NCBI GenBank assembly: GCA_030750975.1
Contig: JASMHC010000013.1
Coordinates: 1 to 61,261 of the forward strand
Source: Paracoccaceae bacterium
Lineage (GTDB): Bacteria > Pseudomonadota > Alphaproteobacteria > Rhodobacterales > Rhodobacteraceae
Direction of reading: 5' to 3'
DNA length: 61,261 nt
Part shown: positions 8,566 through 17,426 of the stretch, in pieces
How positions within the stretch are numbered: the first letter of the stretch is position 1
Layout of the letters: the number at the start of each line of letters is the position of its first letter
Made by a program: the position numbers and the translations under genes
Notes under the pieces: model-generated
Told to the model about the DNA's origin: nothing
What the model saw: the letters and a program-made list of their open reading frames with translations, nothing else
The model's database searches: none

Positions 8566-8955
8566 TTGACATCAGAAAAGAAAAAAATCCTGCTTGTTGA
8601 AGACGAAGACAATATCGCGCTGGCGCTGGAATTTCTGATTTCCCGCCAAGGCTTCGATCTTCATCGCGTGTCAGATGGCAAACAGGCTTTGCGGGTCCTG
8701 TCCGGTGATCTGCCGGATTTGGTGGTGCTTGATCTTCGCCTGCCTGACCGTTCGGGATACGAAATCCTACAGCATATCCGCAACACCGAACCGCTGAAGG
8801 TGTTGAAGGTTTTGCTGATGACCGCATCGGGGGGCGAGATTGAACAACGCAAAGGGCTTGCTCTGGGCGCGGATGAGTTCATGACCAAGCCGTTTGATAC
8901 AACCGAATTGACCCGCAAAATCTGCCAGATGCTTGGCGAGGAATACAATGGATGA
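8566..8955 (+). CDS. Single-domain response regulator (CheY-like receiver)
   Basis: A 129-residue receiver domain with nothing after it. The acidic pocket is VEDED (D13, E14), the phospho-acceptor is D56 in VVLDLRLP, the switch threonine lies in LLMTA and the conserved lysine in TKPFD. The start is a TTG at 8566, chosen because GGGGG sits nine bases upstream and the family begins just before KKKILLVEDE; an upstream ATG at 8485 lies inside the preceding gene and would add a non-homologous tail. It overlaps the next gene by eight bases, indicating translational coupling with the membrane PAS/exonuclease protein. With no output domain it must act through protein contacts. Confidence 0.88.
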   Translation: MTSEKKKILLVEDEDNIALALEFLISRQGFDLHRVSDGKQALRVLSGDLPDLVVLDLRLPDRSGYEILQHIRNTEPLKVLKVLLMTASGGEIEQRKGLALGADEFMTKPFDTTELTRKICQMLGEEYNG

Positions 8956-10981
8956 AAAGCTTGGGCTAAGACTTAGATTTGCGCTGTTTTTCGTGGCGCT
9001 GGCTGTTGGTGGCTCTGGCATTGTGGCGCTCGGATTGTGGCTTGGCTACTCTCGGGCAGACGACGGAATTCAGGAAGCTTTGATGATTGCCGGTCTGGTT
9101 TCCCTGTTCGGAATTGTCGGTCTGGCGGTCTGGGTGGGATATCTTTTTGATATGAACGTCGCCCGCCCGATACTGGCACTTAGTGCGGAATTGCACACTC
9201 GCGCCAAATCAGAAGTGTCGGTTGATATTGACAAAGGCACGGCGCGCTATCTCGGGGCGCTGGCCCCTGCCGCTCAGGCAATCCATGAAGCCTTGGAAGA
9301 CACCCGCGAGTCGCTGGAAAGCGCCCTGGCGGAAAAACTGGCCGTAATGACCCGCGACAAGGCGCTGCTCGAAGCATTGCTGCGCGAGCTTAAAGACGCG
9401 GTTTTGGTGGTTTCCGCGGATGGTCGTATTCTGATGTACAACCGTGCGGCGGTTGCATTGCTCGGGCCGCTTGGGCTGGATCGTCCGTTGTCACAGGTTG
9501 TCCCGACTGAGCCTGTCATGAGCGCGGTCGCCCATCTTGAGACGGCCCCGCATTGGGATAAAACGGCTCATGCCGGTTTTCTGACCGCAGCGAAACGGGA
9601 CGGTCGCATTCTTGCGGGCGCGGTATCGAACGTATCCTTTAGCGAAGATCGGATCGGCCATGTTTTGATGTTCCGTGACCGGACAGATGACCTGCGGGTG
9701 CATGGTGAACTTGAACATCTGCTTCGCCAGATGATTGAAGCGGTGCGCCGTCCGGCCTCGGCCATTGCCGCGATGCTGGACGTGGTCGAGCAGGTGCCCG
9801 ATATGCAAAGCGACCGGCGCAGTGAAATTCGCGATGCAATGCGATCCGAGCTGTCGCGGCTTTCAAACGCCATCGAAACGGCGTCCGAAGGTGAAGCGCG
9901 TGCGTATCGCGCAATGTGGCCGATCCGCGACGTGTCGGTTGGGCAAATATTCAAAGCCATGGATTTGCATCTACCCGAAGCGGTTTCTTCGCGAGATGAA
10001 GGCGAAGTAGTGACCTGCGATGGTTTCGCCATCACCGAGGTTCTGTCAAATGTCGTGCATTCGATGATGACAGAGGCAGGGCGTTCAAACCCGCGCATGT
10101 ATGCCGAAGCGCAAGACAACGAAGTGCTGCTTTGTATCGCCTGGGACGGTAAGCAGGTGCCGATAGCCGAATTGGAACAATGGTTGGATCACCCGATTGC
10201 GGCAGCCTATGGCCGCTATACCGGACGCGACGCGCTTGTTGCGCATAAAACCGATATGTGGGTCGAAAACGCCGAAGACGGCCCCCGGACCGTGCTTCCG
10301 TTGAAAAATGGAACAGCTTCCAGTCAGGACGCGCCGGACCTGCCGTTTGAGTTTTATGATTTCAATCTGACCGCCAAAATCGATGCAGAGCTTGAGGACC
10401 GGCCGCTGCGTGATGTGCCCTACATCGTGTTTGATACTGAAACCACTGGTCTGGATACCAATCGCGACGAGGTCGTGCAGATCTCGGCCGTGCGTATCCT
10501 GGGCGGCAGGCTGCTTGGCGGAGAAAACTTCGATCAATTGGTCAATCCCGGTCGGGCAATCCCAAAAGCGTCCGAGGAAATTCACGGAATTTCAGACCAG
10601 ATGGTCTCGGACGCCCCGCCTTTTTCCGAGGTCGCGGACCATTTCAAGACTTATTGCGATGGTTCGGTTCTGGTTGCGCATCACGCGGCATTTGACATGG
10701 CGTTTCTTGGCCGCCTCAAAGCGGCAGGGGGTCCGGCGATTGACAACGCAGCATTGTGTACGGCGCGGCTTTCGCTTCAGCTTTTCCCGCACGAAGCAGA
10801 TCATACGCTGGACGGGCTGGCCAAGCGGTTCGGAATTCAGATACCGTCAGAAAAACGCCACACGGCCTTGGGCGATTCCATTGCGACAGCTGAGGTCTTG
10901 TTGAAGATGCTGCCGCTATTGCAAGAGCGTGGTGTGACGACACTGCGTGACGCATTGAAATTCCAAAATCTGGTGCTTTAG
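8948..10981 (+). CDS. Membrane PAS protein with degenerate histidine-kinase core fused to a DEDDh exonuclease
   Basis: The product is 677 residues. Two membrane helices lie at about 10-34 and 45-67. A helical linker leads to a PAS-like domain (about 142-245), then a DHp/CA-like segment (about 250-455). A DnaQ-type 3'-5' exonuclease runs from about 490 to 660. In the kinase-like part the usual His of the H-box is replaced by Glu (E264, in EAVRRP where HELRTP is expected). Only an N-box-like EVLSN (364-368) and a weak WDG are left, so phosphotransfer is unlikely. The exonuclease keeps all DEDDh residues: D496 and E498 in FDTETTG, D583, H638 and D643. ATG at 8948 follows GAGG. Exonuclease genes often lie beside such symporters; here the sensor and nuclease are one chain. 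Confidence 0.85.
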   Translation: MDEKLGLRLRFALFFVALAVGGSGIVALGLWLGYSRADDGIQEALMIAGLVSLFGIVGLAVWVGYLFDMNVARPILALSAELHTRAKSEVSVDIDKGTARYLGALAPAAQAIHEALEDTRESLESALAEKLAVMTRDKALLEALLRELKDAVLVVSADGRILMYNRAAVALLGPLGLDRPLSQVVPTEPVMSAVAHLETAPHWDKTAHAGFLTAAKRDGRILAGAVSNVSFSEDRIGHVLMFRDRTDDLRVHGELEHLLRQMIEAVRRPASAIAAMLDVVEQVPDMQSDRRSEIRDAMRSELSRLSNAIETASEGEARAYRAMWPIRDVSVGQIFKAMDLHLPEAVSSRDEGEVVTCDGFAITEVLSNVVHSMMTEAGRSNPRMYAEAQDNEVLLCIAWDGKQVPIAELEQWLDHPIAAAYGRYTGRDALVAHKTDMWVENAEDGPRTVLPLKNGTASSQDAPDLPFEFYDFNLTAKIDAELEDRPLRDVPYIVFDTETTGLDTNRDEVVQISAVRILGGRLLGGENFDQLVNPGRAIPKASEEIHGISDQMVSDAPPFSEVADHFKTYCDGSVLVAHHAAFDMAFLGRLKAAGGPAIDNAALCTARLSLQLFPHEADHTLDGLAKRFGIQIPSEKRHTALGDSIATAEVLLKMLPLLQERGVTTLRDALKFQNLVL

Positions 10982-11162
10982 GGCGCATATTCAGGTTGCC
11001 CAATTCGCAAAACTTGGTTTGCAGGCTCGGTACCCCGCCAAGCAATGCTGCGTATTCCGATCTGAAAGCTCTGATCGCCGCTAAAATCAACTCAGTTGGG
11101 TCCTCAACCTGAACACGGTGAAGATGCAGTGGCAGTTACAAATGGCTTGACGAAAGCGCTCG

Positions 11163-11238
11163 GCCAAAGAGTTGAGAAACGCGCGAAACCTATTGATGAT
11201 GTGGGCGTTTCATTATCAACATGTTTTTCAGGTAAATC
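11163..11238 (+). ncRNA. Candidate cis-regulatory RNA element A, upstream of the sulfatase
   Basis: This block is homologous to a second one at 28962-29054. The 58-base core (11181-11238) is identical to the other at 45 positions without any gap, and the 18 bases before it match at 14. GAGAAAC (11174-11180) can pair with GTTTTTC (11223-11229). The equivalent arms in the other copy are GAGACAC and GTGTCTC, so an A-U pair is exchanged for C-G. Inside, TTGATGATG (11193-11201) pairs with CATTATCAA (11211-11219). It ends 60 bases before the sulfatase start. I match it to no known riboswitch. The remaining intergenic bases 10982-11162 show nothing else clear. Confidence 0.45.
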
Positions 11239-11298
11239 TCGAAACACATTTTTCAAACAGCAAGCAGTTTGGACTTCGGAAAAGGAAATCAGGCCCGC

Positions 11299-12945
11299 AT
11301 GAACATTTTGTTTATAATGTATGACCAGTTGCGGTTTGATTACCTAAGCTGCGCCGGTCATCCGCATTTGCAGACCCCGAATTTTGACAAGGTCGCCTCG
11401 ATGGGGGTGCGCTTTACCAATGCATTTGTTCAATCTCCGGTGTGTGGCGGGTCTCGCATGTGTTTTTACACGGGCCGCTATGCCTCGTCGCACGGGGCGC
11501 ATTGGAACGGGTTTCCTTTAAGGGTCGGCGAATTCACGATGGGCGACCATTTGCGCAAGCTGGGCATGGAGTGCTGGCTGATCGGCAAAACCCATATGAA
11601 GGCGGATGCCGAGGGCATGGCCCGTCTGGGCCTTAGCCCCGATAGTGTCATTGGTGCCCGTCAGGCAGAATGCGGGTTTGATACGTGGATCCGGGATGAC
11701 GGACTTTGGGCAGAAGGGCCGGACGGCTTCTATGATGAAAAACGGTCGCCTTATAACGAGTATTTGAAGACCAAGGGGTATGATTCTGAAAACCCTTGGG
11801 CCGATTTCGCCAATGCCGGTGTCGAGGGCGACGAAATCGCAACTGGCTGGATTTTCAGGAATGCCGATAAACCGGCCAATATTCGCGAAGAAGACAGTGA
11901 AACGCCTTGGCTGACCTCGAAAACCATCGAGTTTATTGAAGCCAATGATGGCAAACGCCCGTGGATGGCGCATGTCAGCTATATCAAACCGCACTGGCCC
12001 TATATCGTGCCCGCGCCCTATCACGATATGTTCGGTCCCAACCAGGTTCCGGCAGCAACACGACACGAGGTAGAACGGCAAGACCCGCATCCGGTTTTCG
12101 GGGCGTATCAGGAAAACAAAATCGCGCAGGCCTTCCAGAAAGACGAGGTCCGCCAGAAAGTCATTCCCGCCTATATGGGCCTGATCAAACAGTGTGACGA
12201 TCAACTCGGCCGTCTGCTGGATTATCTCGAGGAAACGGGGCGGATGCAGGACACGATGATCGTTCTGACCTCAGACCACGGCGATTACCTTGGCGATCAT
12301 TGGCTGGGGGAAAAGGATCTGTTCCACAATCCGTCGGTCAAAATCCCGATGATCATTTACGATCCACGCGCCGAAGCCGATGCCACGCGCGGAACGGAAT
12401 GCGATGCTCTGGTTGAATCGATTGATATCGCGGCAAGCTTTGTCGAAGCCGCTGGTGGCAAGGTGCCAGACCACATCATCGAAGGGCGCAGCCTGTTGCC
12501 CTGGCTGCGGGGGGAAACGCCTGAATGGCGCGAATTTGCGATCAGCGAGTATGATTACTCGGCAACGCCACAGGCCGCAAAACTTGGGCTTGCACCACGC
12601 GATGCGCGGCTGTTCATGGTTTTCGATGGACGCTTTAAGCTGATGCATGCCGAAGGCGGCTTCCGCCCCATGTTGTTCGACCTCGACGCTGATCCCGAGG
12701 AATTCCACGATCTGGCCAAAGGCGGCGCATATCAGGCCGAGATTGACCGCCTTTACGGATATCTCGCCCAATGGGGCCGCCGAATGAGCCAGCGCGTCAC
12801 CAGATCAGACGATGACATCAAAGCGATGCGAGGCCGCTCTTTGCGTCGGGGAATCCTGCCTTTTCTTGCCGATGGCACGGAAGTGGACGAGGAACTGCTT
12901 GCCCGCTATCGGGGCAAAGTCAAACATCGTTATGACGAAAGCTGA
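11299..12945 (+). CDS. Sulfatase / phosphonate monoester hydrolase family enzyme
   Basis: A 548-residue alkaline-phosphatase-superfamily hydrolase without a signal peptide, so probably cytoplasmic. The N-terminal metal ligand region is MYDQLRFDYLS, the nucleophile region VCGGSRMCFYTGRY places Cys49 and Arg53 at the formylglycine signature, and TSDHGDYLGDH near residue 323 supplies further metal ligands. The third signature position, normally Pro or Ala (CxPxR), is Gly here. The family includes choline sulfatases, aryl sulfatases and phosphonate monoester hydrolases; the CxxSRMxFYTGRY...SHGAHWN pattern is closest to the last group. ATG at 11299 is taken, with AGGA 12 bases upstream; the in-frame TTG at 11269 is an alternative. 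It converges on the alpha/beta hydrolase gene and may serve organosulfur or phosphoester scavenging. Confidence 0.82.
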   Translation: MNILFIMYDQLRFDYLSCAGHPHLQTPNFDKVASMGVRFTNAFVQSPVCGGSRMCFYTGRYASSHGAHWNGFPLRVGEFTMGDHLRKLGMECWLIGKTHMKADAEGMARLGLSPDSVIGARQAECGFDTWIRDDGLWAEGPDGFYDEKRSPYNEYLKTKGYDSENPWADFANAGVEGDEIATGWIFRNADKPANIREEDSETPWLTSKTIEFIEANDGKRPWMAHVSYIKPHWPYIVPAPYHDMFGPNQVPAATRHEVERQDPHPVFGAYQENKIAQAFQKDEVRQKVIPAYMGLIKQCDDQLGRLLDYLEETGRMQDTMIVLTSDHGDYLGDHWLGEKDLFHNPSVKIPMIIYDPRAEADATRGTECDALVESIDIAASFVEAAGGKVPDHIIEGRSLLPWLRGETPEWREFAISEYDYSATPQAAKLGLAPRDARLFMVFDGRFKLMHAEGGFRPMLFDLDADPEEFHDLAKGGAYQAEIDRLYGYLAQWGRRMSQRVTRSDDDIKAMRGRSLRRGILPFLADGTEVDEELLARYRGKVKHRYDES

Positions 12946-12968
12946 TTGAATTGGTGCCTGACGCAGGT

Positions 12969-13823
12969 TCAGCTTGCGGCCCGAAGCCCGTGAATTGTCT
13001 GTCGCAAATGGGCGATATCGGCCTGTCGCGACAGCGTCGGGGCGTGACCGCAATCCTCAACCACGGTGACGGCCATTTCCGGCAGGCTTTCTTTCATGCG
13101 TTGCAGGATATCCCCTGTCAGCAGGTCCGAAGATTTGCCCTGAATGACATGGGTTGGAAGACTGATTTGCGCGAACCTGTCCCAACTGGTCAACTCGTCC
13201 GGCGAAGCCTCGAACTGCACGATAATCCTTGGATCGTAATGGGTGGTAAAACGCCCATTGTCTTTCCGTCTTACCGATGTCCGGGCCATGCGCGTCCAGA
13301 AAGCATCGCTTGCCGGGCCAAAAGGCGCATAAGCCGCACGCAGCCATTCTTCGGCTTCGCAAACTGATCCGAATTCGGGCGAGGTTCCGGCGTAATCGAC
13401 GATACGGTCAATCGCTTCTTGCGGGATTTCGGGGCCGATGTCGTTGATTACCAGATAGCAAAGCCTGTCGGACATGGGACCCGAGGCCATCCGCATTCCG
13501 ATAAGGCCACCCATCGAAGTGCCCACCCATCCGGCCCTGTCTATGCCGTAATGATCCAGCAAATCAGCGGCGATGCCCGAATAGAACTCGATGCAATATT
13601 CTGCTTCGGGGTTTCGTGACCAACTGGACAAACCCCGCCCGATCGTATCGGGGCACAGTACATAAAATTCGTCGCTCAGCGCCCTTGCCAGCTCATCGAA
13701 ATCCCGTCCTGTCCTTGCCAGCCCGTGCCACATTACCAATGGTTCGTTTTCCGGGTTCCCCCATTCGGTCAGGTGAATTTCGTGATCGAGGACCGGCACA
13801 AACGAAAAGCGGGGTTCGGTCAT
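12969..13823 (-). CDS. Alpha/beta hydrolase
   Basis: A 284-residue soluble hydrolase. The nucleophile elbow GTSMGG places Ser103, the oxyanion region is MWHGLARTG near residue 33, and GHAPTL supplies His260. Its start overlaps the stop of the LivM-like permease (ATGA), so it is the last gene of the branched-chain-type ABC operon. That coupling suggests that the transported compound is an ester, lactone or amide hydrolysed on entry. Which one is not visible from sequence. There is no signal peptide. Confidence 0.85.
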   Translation of the reverse strand: MTEPRFSFVPVLDHEIHLTEWGNPENEPLVMWHGLARTGRDFDELARALSDEFYVLCPDTIGRGLSSWSRNPEAEYCIEFYSGIAADLLDHYGIDRAGWVGTSMGGLIGMRMASGPMSDRLCYLVINDIGPEIPQEAIDRIVDYAGTSPEFGSVCEAEEWLRAAYAPFGPASDAFWTRMARTSVRRKDNGRFTTHYDPRIIVQFEASPDELTSWDRFAQISLPTHVIQGKSSDLLTGDILQRMKESLPEMAVTVVEDCGHAPTLSRQADIAHLRQTIHGLRAAS

Positions 13824-14893
13824 GGTTTGGCACCTCGTTCCGCAATCGTGCCGGCAATCCCTTTGGGAAAGAAATAGACCAGCAGAATAAAGATGATGCC
13901 CAACCAGAAAAGCCAGCGATCAGGCTCGAGCGCATATGGCAGGATCGGTATGCCATGCAGGGCTTCGGCGGCTGTGCCCATCAGGTCGCGCAGATAATAT
14001 TGCGCGAGCACCAGAAGCACAGCCCCGATCACCGCGCCCCAAAGGGTGCCCATACCTCCGATCACGACCATAAGCAGGATGTCGATCATGATCGTGAAGC
14101 TTAGTGTCGTGTCCGGTCCGGTGTATTTCAGCCACATCGCATAGATGGTGCCCGCCAGCGAAGCGATGATCGCGGCGATGCAAAACACGAATGTCCGGTA
14201 CGCCACAACGCGGTAGCCAACGGCCTCGGCCCGCGCCTCGTTTTCGCGGATCGCTTTCAGGACCGTGCCAATCGGAGAGCCGACAAGGCGCAACATCACC
14301 AGAAACAGCATGAGGCAGGTGGCAAAGACAAAGTAATAGGCCGCCAGCTTGCCGTTTAGTTTGACGCCGAACAAACGCACGACCTTGTTGTTGTCATCCA
14401 CCATCAGCTTGGTGGCGGTTTTGAAAATGTCCGGCGTCTTGTAGGTGATACCATCCTCGCCGCCCGTGAACTGAGACAGCTGGCTGGCCAGAACCATTGC
14501 CACGCTTGCCGCGGCAAGTGTGATCATTGCAAAGAATATCGCTTTGACCCTCAGGGAAAGCAGGCCGATTGCGATCGCAACGATTGTGGACACCAAGACG
14601 CCGGACAAGGCGCCGACCACTACGGCATCCCATCCCGGCCCCATCTGCTTAAGCGAGATGGCGGCGCCATAGGCACCGAAACCGAAAAACATCGTATGTG
14701 CAAAGCTGACGATCCCGGTGTAGCCGATCAACAGATCATAGCTAGCCACCAGCACGATAAAGACACAAATACGCGCCGCCACCTCCAGTGACCGGATATC
14801 CTGAAACAGGAACGGCGCGAATAGCAGCAGCCCCGCGATGATCAGGACGGCTGCTTTGACGATGCGGTCGCCTTTTGTCGGAATGGTCGTCAT
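13820..14893 (-). CDS. livM: ABC transporter permease, LivM type
   Basis: A 357-residue inner-membrane permease of the hydrophobic amino acid transporter family. It has about ten hydrophobic segments and the central loop with KAIRENEARAEAVGYRV, the EAA-like site that contacts the ATPases. It lies seven bases after the LivH-like gene and overlaps the hydrolase. The family is broad (amino acids, urea, amides, aromatic acids), so the symbol is given for subunit type, not substrate. Confidence 0.9.
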   Translation of the reverse strand: MTTIPTKGDRIVKAAVLIIAGLLLFAPFLFQDIRSLEVAARICVFIVLVASYDLLIGYTGIVSFAHTMFFGFGAYGAAISLKQMGPGWDAVVVGALSGVLVSTIVAIAIGLLSLRVKAIFFAMITLAAASVAMVLASQLSQFTGGEDGITYKTPDIFKTATKLMVDDNNKVVRLFGVKLNGKLAAYYFVFATCLMLFLVMLRLVGSPIGTVLKAIRENEARAEAVGYRVVAYRTFVFCIAAIIASLAGTIYAMWLKYTGPDTTLSFTIMIDILLMVVIGGMGTLWGAVIGAVLLVLAQYYLRDLMGTAAEALHGIPILPYALEPDRWLFWLGIIFILLVYFFPKGIAGTIAERGAKP

Positions 14894-14900
14894 GTCACCC

Positions 14901-15893
14901 TCACTTCACTGCCGGTTTCAGGCCGTTTGGCCGCCAGAGCAGGATCACCATCATAAGGATCATGTTTGACGCAAGCGCGAGCTTGGGGGCCAGAAACCCC
15001 ACATAATTCGCCACAAGGCCCACCATGATTGCACCCAGCAATGTGCCCTCGATTGACCCAAGCCCGCCGATGATCACAACGATGAACACCACGATCATCA
15101 TCTCTGCGCCTAGGGCAGGGGTGATCAGCGTCTCATAGCCTGCCCACATGACACCGCCCATCGCGGCCAGGGCCGAACCGGCCATGAAGACACCAACAAA
15201 AAGGCGATCAATGCGAAAGCCAAGGGCTTCGACCATTTCGCGGTTTTCAACACCTGCGCGGATCAGCAGGCCAATGCGGGTGCGGTTCAAAGTCAGATAA
15301 AGCGCGATATAGACCAGCCCGCCAAGGATCAGCGCATAGACGCGGTAGATCTCAATCGCCACATCGCCGATTAGGAACGCGCCTTCCAGAAATGACGGTC
15401 TGGGCACGCTCATCGGGGCACCGCCCCAAATGGCCAGGATCATCTGTTCCGCAACGATCAATGCACCCATCGTGATCAGAATCTGACGCAAGTGGTCATG
15501 GTAAACCGGCTTGATGACGACGGTTTCAAAAAACCAACCCGCTGCCAGACCAAACTGAAACGCCGCAATGAACGCGGCAAGGATTGCCATCGAGTTCAGG
15601 ATGATACTGTCTGATCCAAGCCACCCGCCCAGCCAGGCCAGAACCGAGGCGGCAATGAACGCGCCAAAGCTGACAAAGGCCGAATGCCCGAAGTTCAGAA
15701 CATCCATCAGACCAAAGACCAGCGACAGGCCGGATGCCATCAGAAAGATCATCATTCCCATGGCCAATCCCGCCACAGTCAATGTGACCCAGGACGAGGG
15801 AACCCCGATCAGCACAAGGGCGATCAGTGACACGGCCACCGGCAGCAGATAGACGCCACCCAACCGTTCAATAAGTTTGTTTACTTGATCCAT
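14901..15893 (-). CDS. livH: ABC transporter permease, LivH type
   Basis: A 330-residue permease with the LivH hallmarks GLSLVFGLMDVLNFGHSAFVS near residue 60 and the EAA-like loop RAGVENREMVEALGFRI near residue 230. ATG at 15893 is selected because GAGGGA lies just upstream and the first helix begins soon after; the longer frame to 15995 would add a charged tail inside the preceding gene. It forms the membrane channel with the LivM-like protein. The gene is seven bases from livM and ten from livF. Confidence 0.9.
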   Translation of the reverse strand: MDQVNKLIERLGGVYLLPVAVSLIALVLIGVPSSWVTLTVAGLAMGMMIFLMASGLSLVFGLMDVLNFGHSAFVSFGAFIAASVLAWLGGWLGSDSIILNSMAILAAFIAAFQFGLAAGWFFETVVIKPVYHDHLRQILITMGALIVAEQMILAIWGGAPMSVPRPSFLEGAFLIGDVAIEIYRVYALILGGLVYIALYLTLNRTRIGLLIRAGVENREMVEALGFRIDRLFVGVFMAGSALAAMGGVMWAGYETLITPALGAEMMIVVFIVVIIGGLGSIEGTLLGAIMVGLVANYVGFLAPKLALASNMILMMVILLWRPNGLKPAVK

Positions 15894-15903
15894 TCTTTTT
15901 CCC

Positions 15904-16608
15904 TCAGGCCGACAGGCTGAGCAGGCTTTCCTGCAATTCTTTATCGGCCACGAAATCAGCCATTGTTCCCGCGTGCGCGATGCGCCCGTCGTCAATCACG
16001 GCCATGTCGCGGCCCAGTGACTTGGCAAACTGGAAATTCTGCTCGACCAGCAGAATGGTTGTGGTTTCCGAGATTTCCCGGAACGCATCCGCCATGGCGT
16101 CAATGATCGACGGGGCCAGACCTTTGGTCGGCTCATCGATCAAGATCAGGTCGCGCTGTTCGATAATGGCCCGCGACACCGCCAGCATCTGTTTCTGACC
16201 GCCAGAAAGCGACCAGGCCTGTTTCGTCCAGAAAGTCTTCATCGCTGGGAACAGCTCCCACACGCGATCCAGACGGGTTTGGTCAAACTGGCCGGTCTTG
16301 GTGGCAAGGATCAGGTTTTCCTCGATGGTCAGCCCGCCAAAGATGCCCATGTTTTCGGGCACAAAGGCGATGCCCAGCCTGGCAATATCTGCGGTGTGCA
16401 AATTGGTGATGTCCTGTCCACGAAAAGTCACCGAACCGGGCGAGGGCTTCCAAAGCCCCATAATCGACCGCAGGGTGGTGGTCTTGCCTGCGCCATTGCG
16501 TCCAAGCAGAACAAATACCCCGCCTTCGGGGACGTTGATGGAAATATCGTGGAGCACCGAATATTGGCCGATATTGGTTTTCATCGAATTCAGGGAAAGC
16601 AGGGTCAT
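15904..16608 (-). CDS. livF: ABC transporter ATP-binding protein, LivF type
   Basis: A 234-residue ATPase. Walker A is GRNGAGKTT near residue 36, the signature LSGGQKQ lies near 134 and Walker B LILIDEPTKGL near 155. It is slightly degenerate in nothing that matters. Its ATG overlaps the stop of the LivG-type gene (ATGA), so the two ATPases are made together and probably form a heterodimer under the LivHM channel. Confidence 0.92.
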   Translation of the reverse strand: MTLLSLNSMKTNIGQYSVLHDISINVPEGGVFVLLGRNGAGKTTTLRSIMGLWKPSPGSVTFRGQDITNLHTADIARLGIAFVPENMGIFGGLTIEENLILATKTGQFDQTRLDRVWELFPAMKTFWTKQAWSLSGGQKQMLAVSRAIIEQRDLILIDEPTKGLAPSIIDAMADAFREISETTTILLVEQNFQFAKSLGRDMAVIDDGRIAHAGTMADFVADKELQESLLSLSA

Positions 16609-17369
16609 GCCGCCTCCGTCGATTTGCCAAGATAGACATCACGCACGATCTGGCTGGACATGACTTCGTCCGGCGCACCGTCGGCGATCAGAGCGCCATT
16701 GTGCAAAACGATGATCCGATCCGCCAAAGCGCGGACCACATCCATCTTGTGTTCCACAAGCAGGATGGTTTTCGAATGGTCGTGTTTCAGTTCCGCGATC
16801 AGATCCAGCACATCCGGCGCGTGATCCAGAGACATCCCCGCGGTGGGTTCGTCAAACATATAGATATCCGGCTCCATCGCCATCAGCAAAGCCACTTCCA
16901 GCTTGCGCTGGTCGCCATGGGGCAGGGCGGTGGCTGGAAGATGCGCGACATTCCCCAGCTTGGTTGCTTCAAGATAGCGTTCGGCCTTCGCGGTCAGCTC
17001 GGTCAGGCTGTCAACGCGGGTCATGATTTTCCAGCTCTGACCCGAATGCGCCTGCACGGCCAGCCGGATATTTTCCAATACGGTCAATTTTGGAAACAGG
17101 TTGGTCAACTGAAACGCCCGCCCGATCCCGTGATGTGCCCGTGCGGATGGGGGCATTTTGGTAATCTCGATCCCGTCCTTCAGAACGCGCCCTTCCGAAA
17201 CGGGCAACTGGCCCGAAATCAGGTTGAAATAGGTGGTTTTTCCAGCCCCGTTCGGTCCGACGATAACCGTCAATTCCCCCGGTCGAAATTCGCAACTGAC
17301 CGAGTTTACCGCCACATGTCCGCCAAAGCGGATCGTCAGGTCTTCGGTGACAAGAGATGGGTGCGACAT
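16605..17369 (-). CDS. livG: ABC transporter ATP-binding protein, LivG type
   Basis: A 254-residue ATPase with Walker A GPNGAGKTT near residue 38. The family-typical GIGRAFQLTNLFPKLTVLENI follows. Walker B is IYMFDEPTAGMS, and the C-terminal LVEHKMDVV is as expected. The usual LSGGQ signature reads LPHGDQRKLEV, a known variant in LivG proteins. ATG at 17369 begins the conserved MSHPSLVTEDLTIRFGG; the frame from 17426 would extend across an intergenic hairpin. It follows the binding-protein gene after 57 bases containing that hairpin. Confidence 0.9.
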   Translation of the reverse strand: MSHPSLVTEDLTIRFGGHVAVNSVSCEFRPGELTVIVGPNGAGKTTYFNLISGQLPVSEGRVLKDGIEITKMPPSARAHHGIGRAFQLTNLFPKLTVLENIRLAVQAHSGQSWKIMTRVDSLTELTAKAERYLEATKLGNVAHLPATALPHGDQRKLEVALLMAMEPDIYMFDEPTAGMSLDHAPDVLDLIAELKHDHSKTILLVEHKMDVVRALADRIIVLHNGALIADGAPDEVMSSQIVRDVYLGKSTEAA

Positions 17370-17388
17370 GGTTCTGACTTTTCTGGAT

Positions 17389-17415
17389 GCCCCGGCCCAA
17401 ATTTCGGGCCGGGGC
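17389..17415 (-). terminator. Strong intercistronic hairpin downstream of the binding-protein gene
   Basis: GCCCCGGCCC (17389-17398) pairs perfectly with GGGCCGGGGC (17406-17415) around seven bases, 11 bases after the stop of the solute-binding gene. No T-run follows on the minus strand, so it is more likely to protect the 3' end or attenuate than to end transcription completely. Such hairpins commonly raise binding-protein expression over that of the membrane subunits. Confidence 0.65.
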
Positions 17416-17426
17416 AATGGTTTCAA

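Noticed and set aside
11193-11219. TTGAT...ATCAA in the leader elements read as an FNR box
   Set aside because: The half-sites are 17 bases apart instead of four, so they fit a hairpin and not an FNR-type site.
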